Part shown: piece by piece, positions 17,364 to 25,619 of the stretch
Layout: every line of letters starts with the position of its first letter
Numbering within the stretch: the stretch's first letter is position 1
From: Companilactobacillus musae
Lineage (GTDB): Bacteria; Bacillota; Bacilli; Lactobacillales; Lactobacillaceae
Direction: 5' to 3'
Length of the DNA: 52,467 nucleotides
NCBI RefSeq assembly: GCF_003967595.1
Contig: NZ_BIFW01000003.1
Location: 1-52,467 of the forward strand
Translations under genes and position numbers: made by a program
Notes under the pieces: model-generated
What the model saw: the letters and a program-made list of their open reading frames with translations, nothing else
The model's database searches: none
What the model was told of the DNA's origin: nothing

Positions 17364-18302
17364 ATGACAAAAGTAATTATGGATTGTGATCCTGGTATTG
17401 ATGATGCAATTGCTTTAACAGTTCTACTAGCCCACCCCGAAAAAGCTGATTTAATAGGTGTAACAACCGTTGGTGGCAATGTTCAACTCGATTACGTTAC
17501 CAAAAATGCTCAAAAGCTATTAACATTTTTAGGTTCACACGCTGAATTAGCTTCTGGTCAAGCAACCCCATTAGTTAAAGAAATTGAAACAGCTAGTCAT
17601 GTACATGGCAAAACTGGTATGGACGGATACGATTTTCCTGAAAATAGTTTCGACTATCCAATCAAGAGTCATAACGCCGTTACATATATGTACGATAAAA
17701 TTTCTAATAGTACTGAAAAGATCAATTTAGTCGCTACAGCACCATTAACTAATGTTGCCCTACTATTAAAGACTTTCCCTGATGTTAAAGAAAAAATTGA
17801 ACATATTTATATTATGGGTGGTTCAACCTTACAAGGTAATATTACTTTAGCAGCCGAATTCAATGCTTATGTTGATCCTGAAGCTATGCACATTGTCTTT
17901 AATTCCGGTTTGCCAATTACCTTATCAGGCCTAAATCTAACTGAAAACAAAGCTTATATTACAATGGACGAAATTGCTAAAATCAAAGATCTAGGACATG
18001 TTGGCGTCATGGCAAGTTCAATTCTTGATGTTTATGCTGGTCATGAAAGCTCAATCGGTATGACTAAGATTCCAATTCACGATGCCTGTGCCGTTATCAG
18101 TTTAATTGCTCCTGAACTATTCACTAAGAGCACCAACTACTCAATGGACGTTTCATTAACTAACGATCAATTCCGTGGTATGACTTATCCTGACCGTCGT
18201 GTTGACGCTGATAAGAAAAATAATATCAAGGTTCTCGAAGACGTTGACCGTGAAGCATTTGTTAAATTTATTTTTGATTCTTTAGCTAGTTATGAAAAAT
18301 AA
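17364..18302 (+). CDS. Inosine/uridine-preferring nucleoside hydrolase (ribonucleoside hydrolase)
   Basis: 312 residues. The DCDPGIDDA motif at 7-15 binds Ca2+ and the ribose. VATAPLTNVALLLKTFP and YIMGGS, then EFNAYVDPEA, are the other conserved IUNH segments, and HDACAVI carries the late His-Asp. The enzyme hydrolyses N-ribosides to base and ribose for salvage. No signal peptide, so cytosolic. Operonic with the upstream MarR gene (12-nt gap); a long terminator follows. Confidence 0.9.
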   Translation: MTKVIMDCDPGIDDAIALTVLLAHPEKADLIGVTTVGGNVQLDYVTKNAQKLLTFLGSHAELASGQATPLVKEIETASHVHGKTGMDGYDFPENSFDYPIKSHNAVTYMYDKISNSTEKINLVATAPLTNVALLLKTFPDVKEKIEHIYIMGGSTLQGNITLAAEFNAYVDPEAMHIVFNSGLPITLSGLNLTENKAYITMDEIAKIKDLGHVGVMASSILDVYAGHESSIGMTKIPIHDACAVISLIAPELFTKSTNYSMDVSLTNDQFRGMTYPDRRVDADKKNNIKVLEDVDREAFVKFIFDSLASYEK

Positions 18303-18313
18303 TTAAAAATCAA

Positions 18314-18386
18314 AATAGCATCTATTAAGAATTCATTGAATATGCATATTTGTATATTCGAATTCATTAATAGATGCTATTTTTTA
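18314..18386 (+). terminator. Long intrinsic terminator (GCATCTATTA type)
   Basis: AATAGCATCTATTAA pairs with TTAATAGATGCTATT, with GAATTC arms inside, followed by T6. The left arm recurs as an unpaired copy at 3143-3163 and, with changes, in terminators at 19953 and 38914. Confidence 0.85.
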
Positions 18387-18436
18387 AATTAAAAAGTATT
18401 TACTTATAAATCTCCGCAGACGAATATTTCAATACA

Positions 18437-19771
18437 TTATTGGTCGTCAACGTTAATTGCAAAATCTGGTTCATAATATGAATTAGCCTTCAAATCTAAG
18501 CCACTGTTTAGACGGACAGCTGAAATCCAAACCCACTCGTTTGTTGAAATTTGGCCCCAGTATGAACCGTATTTATTTACAACTAAATTGTTGATTTTCC
18601 ATGCTGAACCAGCAGGTAAAGTTTGACCGTAAGAATTTGTTGATGTGTTATAAACTTTTTCATTCTTAGTCAAAGTACCAACTAAACCATTTCCTGCTGT
18701 GGGAACGGAACTATTTGTATTCGTGTTTGTATTAGTATTATTTGCAGTATCATCAATATCAATATATGCAGTTGGTACAAATTCGTTAGTAGCGATTTGA
18801 TAATACATTTGTTTATCAAAATTCAATGTTTCGCCACCGATGGCCCACTTACTACCAGCAGGTAAAGTCTTGCCAATAGCGTCGCCACGACCATTAACTA
18901 CGTTAACAGCTGTACTAGCAGTTCCAATTTTTCCAGCTGCACCAGAACCGTTAGTAATGTAACTGCCATTTCCAGAATAGTCGGTATTATCGCTATTAGT
19001 TGTTGGATTGGCAATTGAAATATTAGCAAATGAGATCCATTCATTAGTGGCTACTTGATAATATGTTTGCTTATCATGGTGCATTGCTTGACCCAATTTC
19101 CATTGACTGTTTACGGGTAAAGTAATTCCTGTGTCATTGCCATTATTATCAACGACATTAACTGTTTGAGTAACAGTACCTGTCTTACCGTAATTACCAT
19201 CAGTTTCAACGTAATTGTCAGCAGCATTGCTTGTATCATCTGAATTATAACTAACATCTAAAGCATTAACATATTGATTGTTACCAACTTGATAGTAAAC
19301 CATCTTATTAGCGTGAAGAACTGATCCTACGATCCAGCTACTTCCTGAAGGTAATACTGTACCCGTTTCATTACCATAAGCATCAACAACGTTTAATGCT
19401 TTGTTGGCAATTACGGCCTTACCAGCATCTGGGTTATCCGCAACCCATCTGCCTACTTGAGCTGTAGTATCAACCGGATTAGCAGATCCAATAACGTTTG
19501 TTACTACAGAAGCTGGAATGTATTCGTTATTTCCAACTTGATAATGAGCAACACCATTTAAGGTGATCTGTTGACCTAATTTCCATTGACTTCCACTTGG
19601 CAATGTAACGCCGTTAGCTTTACCAGTTGAATCATAAACTGGTGTAGCAACTGACACAGTACCTGTTGCACTAGCACTAACTGTTTGTTGAGGTAAAGCA
19701 TTTAAAGCAGCTGGAGCTAACATGATAGCAACTGCAGAAGCTACCAAAATTTTATTTGTTTTATTTTTCAT
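18437..19771 (-). CDS. Secreted surface protein with five SLAP-type repeats
   Basis: 444 residues. A signal peptide (about 1-33) is followed by five repeats at about 36-91, 120-174, 197-252, 281-338 and 363-420. Each holds NVVD..G...G.TLP.GS.WK.G, then a YYQV..NE(Y/W)(I/V) end, as in the SLAP domain of Lactobacillus surface-layer proteins. Linkers are Asn/Thr rich (for example 345-354). No LPxTG or membrane anchor, so attachment is probably non-covalent through the repeats to wall polymers. With repeats throughout and no separate enzymatic domain, it may be a wall-bound structural or adhesion protein. Confidence 0.75.
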   Translation of the reverse strand: MKNKTNKILVASAVAIMLAPAALNALPQQTVSASATGTVSVATPVYDSTGKANGVTLPSGSQWKLGQQITLNGVAHYQVGNNEYIPASVVTNVIGSANPVDTTAQVGRWVADNPDAGKAVIANKALNVVDAYGNETGTVLPSGSSWIVGSVLHANKMVYYQVGNNQYVNALDVSYNSDDTSNAADNYVETDGNYGKTGTVTQTVNVVDNNGNDTGITLPVNSQWKLGQAMHHDKQTYYQVATNEWISFANISIANPTTNSDNTDYSGNGSYITNGSGAAGKIGTASTAVNVVNGRGDAIGKTLPAGSKWAIGGETLNFDKQMYYQIATNEFVPTAYIDIDDTANNTNTNTNTNSSVPTAGNGLVGTLTKNEKVYNTSTNSYGQTLPAGSAWKINNLVVNKYGSYWGQISTNEWVWISAVRLNSGLDLKANSYYEPDFAINVDDQ

Positions 19772-19952
19772 CGTTATACATCCCCTGCAAAAATACGAAT
19801 TCTCTTAATATCCACCATCAATTTTATAATTATAGAAACTAAATACAATCAATCTTCAACAATCATAAGAAAATATTTAACTTTTGAAGAAATCATTTGA
19901 TTAAGGAACAATGCAGCAAATGATTTATGAATTAAGCAATATTGAACACAAC

Positions 19953-20007
19953 AAAAATAACATCTACTATTCCAAATTTATCTCTGGAGTAATAGATGTT
20001 ATTTTTT
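19953..20007 (-). terminator. Intrinsic terminator of rlmH
   Basis: AATAACATCTACTATTCC and GGAGTAATAGATGTTATT form a long stem flanked by A5 and T6. It sits 21 nt after the rlmH stop on the minus strand. Confidence 0.85.
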
Positions 20008-20027
20008 ATTAGCGGTAATGCCGTAAT

Positions 20028-20507
20028 CTATTTGTGATATGTACGATGATTAATAATCATAAATGAACGATAAACTTGTTCAGTCAATACTAAACGCATT
20101 AATTGATGTGGCAAGGTAAACTTACCAAAACAAATACTGTAATCAGCACGTTTTGTCACTTCTGGACTAACACCCAATGAACCACCAATAATAAAAGTAA
20201 TATCCGATGTTCCATATGTGGATAAGTCTTCAATTTTTTTAGCCAATTGTTCAGAAGTTAGTTCTTTGCCCCTCAAATCAAGTAAAATTACATATTCTTT
20301 ATCCTTAATTTTGCTTAATATTCGTTCTCCCTCAATTTGTTTCACCTTTATATCTTGAGCCTCGCTCAAACTTTCAGGAGCTTTTTCATCTGGACATTCA
20401 ATAATTTGAAACTTACAAAAAGCCCCCAAACGCTTGGCATATTCAGCAATTCCTGTTTTAAAGTACTTCTCTTTTAATTTTCCTACTGTAACAAACTTTA
20501 TATTCAT
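20028..20507 (-). CDS. rlmH: 23S rRNA (pseudouridine1915-N3)-methyltransferase RlmH
   Basis: 159 residues, the normal RlmH length. This SPOUT-class enzyme methylates pseudouridine 1915 in helix 69 of 23S rRNA using SAM. Seen: [16 protein letters not shown] start, [10 protein letters not shown] (72-81), the SAM-knot FIIGGSLG (105-112) and the conserved C-terminus [18 protein letters not shown] (130-147) ending ....YHK. In lactobacilli and related Firmicutes it often follows htrA downstream of the wal operon, as here. A 446-nt DnaA-box-containing gap separates it from htrA. Confidence 0.95.
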   Translation of the reverse strand: MNIKFVTVGKLKEKYFKTGIAEYAKRLGAFCKFQIIECPDEKAPESLSEAQDIKVKQIEGERILSKIKDKEYVILLDLRGKELTSEQLAKKIEDLSTYGTSDITFIIGGSLGVSPEVTKRADYSICFGKFTLPHQLMRLVLTEQVYRSFMIINHRTYHK

Positions 20508-20596
20508 AATTAAAAAATCTCCTCAATCATTATCATACGAAACTATCCTTTAATTGCCAAATTAATTTTGAAATACGAATTATTATGAAGATTTAT

Positions 20597-20900
20597 TTTT
20601 ACACAAGAAAATAAAAGTTTGTCTGTTTTTGTGTAACACTTACCATTCTTGATATAACAAGATATTTTAATATTATATTATTCTTCCTTTAAAATTTATA
20701 CACAGCTGTGGGTAATTCTGTGGAAAACTTTTCTACAAGAATCTTTCTTGAATTTAAGCACTTATACACAAGTTATTAACAATTGTGTATAACTTCTGTT
20801 TATTAGTTTTCTGAAAAGTCGAAATAAATATCCAAATTGTATAAAATTGTTCAAAAAAAGGCGTGAAACCCGCATTTTACCTATTTATAGTTTATATACA
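20597..20900. promoter_or_regulatory. Cluster of DnaA-box-like sites between rlmH and htrA
   Basis: Three exact TTATACACA boxes (20696-20704 and 20762-20770 on +, 20784-20792 on -) lie within 97 nt. One-mismatch sites are at 20597-20605 (TTTTACACA), 20707-20715 and 20719-20727 (both minus strand); another TATACACA is near 20900. The surroundings are AT-rich. This may titrate DnaA, control htrA or rlmH, or affect initiation. dnaA itself is not in the window. Confidence 0.6.
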
Positions 20901-20901
20901 C

Positions 20902-20940
20902 AAAAAGATCCTAATGATTATAAAAATCATTAGGATCTAT
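20902..20940 (-). terminator. Intrinsic terminator of htrA
   Basis: A perfect GATCCTAATGAT/ATCATTAGGATC stem is followed by T5 on the minus strand, 14 nt after the htrA stop. Confidence 0.85.
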
Positions 20941-20953
20941 TCGATTTACTCTT

Positions 20954-22345
20954 TTATTCACTAGTTTTCTTAGTCAAGTGAACCTTTGCTGTATTCAATT
21001 TACCATTTCTATAATACTGAACGTTAACTGTATCACCAATTGAGTGTGAATATAAGGCTGTATGCAAGTCTGCTACTGAATTTACATCCTTGTCACCTAA
21101 TTTAACGATTACATCATACTTCTTCATACCAGCGGCTTTAGCAACGGATCCAGTCGTTGTACTATATACGACAACACCCTTAGTTACACTGCTTGGTAGT
21201 TTCAAGCTTGATTGTGATTCATCAGTAATCTGATCAAGATCTAAGACCTTAATACCTAATGATGGTCTCTCAACTTTACCATTGGCAACCAATTGATTGA
21301 TGATCTTAACTACTTCATTACTTGGAATAGCAAAGCCCATTCCTTCAACCGAAGTACCATCAGTATTCGATGCTAATTTCATTGAATTAATACCGATAAT
21401 TTGACCTGCGGCGTTAACCAGTGGTCCACCTGAATTACCAGGGTTAATAGCAGCATCGGTTTGAAGAACTGTAGCTTCACCAGTTGCTTGTCCGGTATTT
21501 TGATCTTGAGTTGTTACAGTTCTATTTGTAGCTGAGATAATACCTTGGGTCACTGTCGTAGCATATTCGCTCCCTAAAGGTGAACCAATAGCAATTACAG
21601 GGTCACCAGGAGAAACGTTGTCAGAGTTACCAAATGAGGCTGTTGCGGGCACTTTATTGCCGGCTATTTCCAAAACTGCCAAATCGGTCGTTACATCAGT
21701 ACCAACTAACTTAGCTGAAACTTTAGTACCGTCTTCTAAGATAACTTCTAGTGAATCAGATCCTGAAACAACGTGATTATTTGTTACGATATAACCTTTG
21801 CCATTTTGTTTAGCATAAATTACACCAGAACCTTCACTATATTCTTGCAAGTTGCTATTCGAAGAATTTGAATTGGAGTTCGAATTAGAGTTGGAATTAG
21901 AATCTGAGTTACTGTCACTATTTCCATTCTCCTCTGCTTGACCCTGTGTCTGTGAATTATCAGAAGATCCACTATCACCAAACAAATCTCCAAAAATTGA
22001 TGAAAGACTTCCATCACTAGAACTCTGTTCCTTTTGCTTCTGCAAATTAATTACGGAAACAACTGCACTGTTAACTTTCTTGTAAGCACCAGACATGGAA
22101 CTTGAAGTGTTGACCTTTGTGTTGCTTACTTGTGTTGTACCAGCAGTGTTGCCAGTTGACGCCGTATCAGAAGCATTATTGCCAAAATATGTAAAACCGG
22201 CAAAGGCAATTACTACACCTAAGGCGGCCGAGATAAATGCTACAATTCCGGTCTTAAGCAAAGAATTATTACCGGAACTAATTTTTGAACCGCGTTTCTT
22301 TTCTTCAACCCTTGATTCGGATTTGTCATTCTTATCATTATTCAT
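20954..22345 (-). CDS. htrA: HtrA/DegP-family membrane-anchored serine protease
   Basis: 463 residues from the ATG at 22345, chosen over a frame start at 22366 because GGGGAAG precedes it. A short cytosolic N-terminus is followed by one membrane segment (about 31-55), a low-complexity Asp-Asn-Ser stretch (142-165), a trypsin-like domain with catalytic H191 (TNNHVV), D221 (TDLAVL) and S305 (GNSGGPL), and a C-terminal PDZ domain (about 365-455). It degrades misfolded exported proteins at the cell surface. The location after walJ is the standard Lactobacillales arrangement. A repeat element lies 102 nt upstream of this start. Confidence 0.93.
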   Translation of the reverse strand: MNNDKNDKSESRVEEKKRGSKISSGNNSLLKTGIVAFISAALGVVIAFAGFTYFGNNASDTASTGNTAGTTQVSNTKVNTSSSMSGAYKKVNSAVVSVINLQKQKEQSSSDGSLSSIFGDLFGDSGSSDNSQTQGQAEENGNSDSNSDSNSNSNSNSNSNSSNSNLQEYSEGSGVIYAKQNGKGYIVTNNHVVSGSDSLEVILEDGTKVSAKLVGTDVTTDLAVLEIAGNKVPATASFGNSDNVSPGDPVIAIGSPLGSEYATTVTQGIISATNRTVTTQDQNTGQATGEATVLQTDAAINPGNSGGPLVNAAGQIIGINSMKLASNTDGTSVEGMGFAIPSNEVVKIINQLVANGKVERPSLGIKVLDLDQITDESQSSLKLPSSVTKGVVVYSTTTGSVAKAAGMKKYDVIVKLGDKDVNSVADLHTALYSHSIGDTVNVQYYRNGKLNTAKVHLTKKTSE

Positions 22346-22446
22346 ACAATTTTCACTTCCCCACACATTTTCTGATTCTAATATACCGTTGAATTATGAA
22401 AAAATTATGAACGACTTATGATTAATTTTGGTTATTTACTAAGGAT

Positions 22447-22608
22447 GCCGTCCTCCGCAACAAAGAAAATTGGGCTGGAACGTAGTGGGCACGACTTGAA
22501 GCCTCTTGGCTTTGCTAACAGTCTTCAAGCTCGGTCTTTTTCTAAGTGACTTCATCACTTAGAAAAATTTCACTACTGAGCCCATTTTCTTTGTTGCTCC
22601 GGACTAGT
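22447..22608. repeat. Structured intergenic repeat element, copy B
   Basis: Second copy of the element. It has the same outer arms, conserved core GGCTGGAACGTAGTGGGCAC and CACTAC partner as copy A. Its first inner hairpin is CTTGAAG/CTTCAAG, different in sequence from copy A but still paired. The second inner hairpin is built on CTAAGTGA/TCACTTAG. The outer stem continues through GGGCT/AGCCC. It lies between walJ and htrA, both on the minus strand. Confidence 0.85.
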
Positions 22609-22693
22609 ATCTGGTTCAATTCATTGGATATATAAGTCTAAACAATAAACTTTCCATGGACAATGGACATCGTCAAAACAAATCATTCACTTT

Positions 22694-23500
22694 TTACAAT
22701 GCAATCAAAGGATCAGCGATTGCTGGATCTGTATCATTGATTTTGAAGTCATGTCCAACACCAAAATCATGATCTTCTAATACTTGTGTCACTTCATTTC
22801 GAGCAACGGTTTTAGTATTATTCTCATGACTTAAATGACCTAAGAAAATCTGCTTAGTATTATTACCAATTACATCCATTAACGTATGGGCACCATCTTC
22901 ATTTGACAAGTGACCCTTCTCACTTAAAATACGTTGTTTCAAAGGCCATGGATAAATCCCATCCCTGAGCATCTCGACATCATGATTGCATTCCATTAAA
23001 TAACCATCCGCATTTTCAATCGTCTTTTGAATTCGTTCAGAAACATAACCTGTATCCGTCAAAATCACAAATTCCTTACCATTATGATAAAACTTATAAA
23101 ATTGTGGATCTGCTGCATCGTGAGAAACCGCAAAACTCTCAATATCTAAATCATCCAATGACATAACTTTATTGTGGTTGAAAATATTGATCTCATCTTC
23201 AGGAATCTTTCCAATCTTTGGCATCATTGCTTCCCAAGTCTTTTGGTTAGCATAAACGTTCAGATTGTAACGTCGAGCCAAAACTCCTACACCTTTAATA
23301 TGATCAGTGTGTTCATGGGTTACAAATAAAGAATCAACTGTATTGATATCCTTACCGATACTTTCCATAGCGCGCTTGATTTTGATTCCGGATAAACCTG
23401 CATCAACTAAAACATGGTGTTTAGGTGTTTCGATATAAGTGGCGTTTCCTGAACTGCTACTTGCTAAAACACTAATTTTCAAACTATCATCATTGGGCAT
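22694..23500 (-). CDS. walJ: WalJ/YycJ metallo-beta-lactamase-fold hydrolase
   Basis: 268 residues from the ATG at 23500 (an in-frame ATG at 23518 lacks an RBS). The metal-binding THEHTDHIKG is at 61-70, with SSSSGNATYIE at the front of the fold, SHDA as the next ligand region and LTDTGY further on. YycJ-type enzymes are predicted exonucleases linked to cell wall and DNA homeostasis. It overlaps walI by 11 nt, indicating translational coupling in the wal operon. Confidence 0.9.
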   Translation of the reverse strand: MPNDDSLKISVLASSSSGNATYIETPKHHVLVDAGLSGIKIKRAMESIGKDINTVDSLFVTHEHTDHIKGVGVLARRYNLNVYANQKTWEAMMPKIGKIPEDEINIFNHNKVMSLDDLDIESFAVSHDAADPQFYKFYHNGKEFVILTDTGYVSERIQKTIENADGYLMECNHDVEMLRDGIYPWPLKQRILSEKGHLSNEDGAHTLMDVIGNNTKQIFLGHLSHENNTKTVARNEVTQVLEDHDFGVGHDFKINDTDPAIADPLIAL

Positions 23501-24305
23501 TGTAACTACTATCTCCATTTGTTGAACTCTTAATTATGTTACCAGTAAAGGCATTGACCTTCTTAGTCGTAACGACTTTACTATCTTTATTCTTGATTGT
23601 TACAAACCAAACTGGAATATAAATCGTGCTATCTTTAGCTTCCAACAATTTAGTATAAGCTAAATTTGCATAAGATATCTTTGAATTATTTGGTATTTCC
23701 GAATTAGCGTAAAGACTTGTAATGACATCTTTTTCACTCTTAATAGCTTGCCTTTCATGCAAAATTATCATTGATTTAACATACGTCTGAGTATAACCTA
23801 TCACTTCTCCATCAGAAACAGAAAAGATAAGCTGTGCTGTTTTGTCATAAACTTCGCCTAGACGAGTTGTCGCTACGTAAACTATCTGTGACCCACTCGA
23901 AAGTTGTGGCGAATATTTGTAATCTTTACCGAACAAAACATTACTTTCTTTTTTGATAAACTTGTCCATCACGCTTTTTCTATTTGAAGCTTTTACTTCA
24001 ATAGGATCACTCAATGCACTTGAGATACTGTGATTAACATCTTCATAAGAAACCTTTTGATTACGTAACTTACTTACATTTTGAGCCAAACTCTCGTCAG
24101 GTTGTGAACCTAAATAATAGGCATAACCATTCTTAGTATCTAGACTTCCGAAACTAATGTTACGTTTTCTCATTTCAGTAATCGTTGACGTATTGGTATT
24201 AGTACTGCTGACCAATTGTTGACTGTTGCGGAAAGACAAGAATAAAAAGATATCTAATGAAAAAAATACTATTAAGAATATAACTTCGATTCTCTTAAAA
24301 TCCAT
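23490..24305 (-). CDS. walI: WalI/YycI regulatory membrane protein
   Basis: 271 residues: a single N-terminal membrane segment (about 8-26) and an extracytoplasmic domain of the YycI type. The family contacts WalK and modulates its kinase activity with WalH. The C-terminal DSTIYIPVWFVTIKNKDSKVVTTKKVNAFTGNII matches the YycI/YycH beta-rich end. It begins directly after walH and overlaps walJ. Identification rests on position plus this architecture. Confidence 0.85.
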   Translation of the reverse strand: MDFKRIEVIFLIVFFSLDIFLFLSFRNSQQLVSSTNTNTSTITEMRKRNISFGSLDTKNGYAYYLGSQPDESLAQNVSKLRNQKVSYEDVNHSISSALSDPIEVKASNRKSVMDKFIKKESNVLFGKDYKYSPQLSSGSQIVYVATTRLGEVYDKTAQLIFSVSDGEVIGYTQTYVKSMIILHERQAIKSEKDVITSLYANSEIPNNSKISYANLAYTKLLEAKDSTIYIPVWFVTIKNKDSKVVTTKKVNAFTGNIIKSSTNGDSSYNAQ

Positions 24306-25619
24306 CTAATCCTCCTCCGCAGATTCATTGGTCCACTCATTATATGGTCTCCAATGTCCATCGATCTTAATATAGTACGTTGGCTTCAAGTCAACTACTT
24401 TCTCATTGTCAGTTTCTGTTTCCCACTGATACCCAACCTCAACTGATTGAACATCATTTGGTGAAAAGCCTACTCTTTGCAAGCCCTTAAAAATCTCGTT
24501 AGTTGACTTTAATTTAGTAGCTGCTTGATTAGAAGGCACTGGAACTTCCAAAACTTTATTCAAGAAATGCTCCGAGCTACCTTTACGGCTGAATTTAATT
24601 CGAATTGAACCAAATTGGCTCTTCTTAAAGATTGGGAAACCTTCAACATATTCTCTAAAGACTAAATCTTTATCTTTCCAATTAGCATTATAGAGTCGTA
24701 AGTTGGAAATCGAATTCTGCAAATTTGTAACCTTTTGATAACCACGTTGTAAGAACGCCAATTGTGTCTTTGGCACTGAAGTATCTGTGTAATCATCAAA
24801 TGTTAATTCTTCAGTATTGTGGTCCGAAGTTAAACGTTTAGACTCGCCATAGTTATACGTATAAACATCATTATCTGCTGAAGTAACCAAACCATTAGTG
24901 TTGGAATCAAATAACGCCGTTGTGTACTCACTATCTTTCTTCCCACTAATTACGTACGAATAACTCTTTAATTTAATTGGTTCAGTATAAAAGATAAATA
25001 CGCCATGCTTCATAATATCCAAACGAATTTTTAAATCAACATTAGCTCGTTTAACTAATTTAGTTAAAGGTATCGACGAGGCATTCTTTACCTTGGCCTT
25101 ATAAACTGCATAGTTACTGTCATTTGCTAAATAAATATTTTGGTCTTTCTTATCTTTCAAATTAATTAAAATTCGATTGAACTGATTGCCCTTTTCATCT
25201 TTTAAACTGTCATTATTCAATAAATATCCAAATACATTAGTTGTTATCGAAGTTGGATATACTAGTTGCAGCATATTCTTGCCTTGAATAATTTTTTGAT
25301 AATAAGCACCATCTTTTTTGGACACTTCTTTAGGACTGCTTATTTTCCAATCTTGCATAATCTTTTGAACACTAAGAGAAATATTTTCATTACTGTTATA
25401 AATCAAATGTTGCTCAGATTCATCGTGCCAAATTACTGAGGTCGGACTGATTACTTGATTCATCGGAATCTCATTTTTATTAGAATCCGCCGATGTCACA
25501 TCAATATTACGTCCTCTTTGATAACGTGCTGTATTAGTCCATATAAAGAAGGATAGGACAACACTGGTAATAACGGCCACCACTAATAGTAGTTGGACGA
25601 TTAGTCGACTAATCTTCAT
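24306..25619 (-). CDS. walH: WalH/YycH regulatory membrane protein
   Basis: 437 residues starting at 25619 (MKISRLIVQLLLVV). This start is preceded by GGAGGAG and overlaps the walK stop by 11 nt; the longer frame to 25727 reads through walK coding sequence. One N-terminal membrane segment (about 5-27) is followed by a large extracytoplasmic domain, as in YycH, the negative regulator of WalK. It abuts walI without spacer. Confidence 0.88.
   Translation of the reverse strand: MKISRLIVQLLLVVAVITSVVLSFFIWTNTARYQRGRNIDVTSADSNKNEIPMNQVISPTSVIWHDESEQHLIYNSNENISLSVQKIMQDWKISSPKEVSKKDGAYYQKIIQGKNMLQLVYPTSITTNVFGYLLNNDSLKDEKGNQFNRILINLKDKKDQNIYLANDSNYAVYKAKVKNASSIPLTKLVKRANVDLKIRLDIMKHGVFIFYTEPIKLKSYSYVISGKKDSEYTTALFDSNTNGLVTSADNDVYTYNYGESKRLTSDHNTEELTFDDYTDTSVPKTQLAFLQRGYQKVTNLQNSISNLRLYNANWKDKDLVFREYVEGFPIFKKSQFGSIRIKFSRKGSSEHFLNKVLEVPVPSNQAATKLKSTNEIFKGLQRVGFSPNDVQSVEVGYQWETETDNEKVVDLKPTYYIKIDGHWRPYNEWTNESAEED

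Noticed and set aside
20508-20953. Considered as the chromosomal origin oriC itself
   Set aside because: dnaA and dnaN are not adjacent, and wal-htrA-rlmH normally lies some distance from them; described only as a DnaA-box cluster.
21852-21921. Simple repeat encoding Asp-Asn-Ser runs in htrA
   Set aside because: Looks like a CRISPR-like or direct repeat at DNA level but is just the low-complexity linker of HtrA.
22447-22608. Considered repeat copy B as an intrinsic terminator for walJ
   Set aside because: The outer stem is not followed by a T-tract on either strand, and the same element occurs upstream of walR and an MFS gene.
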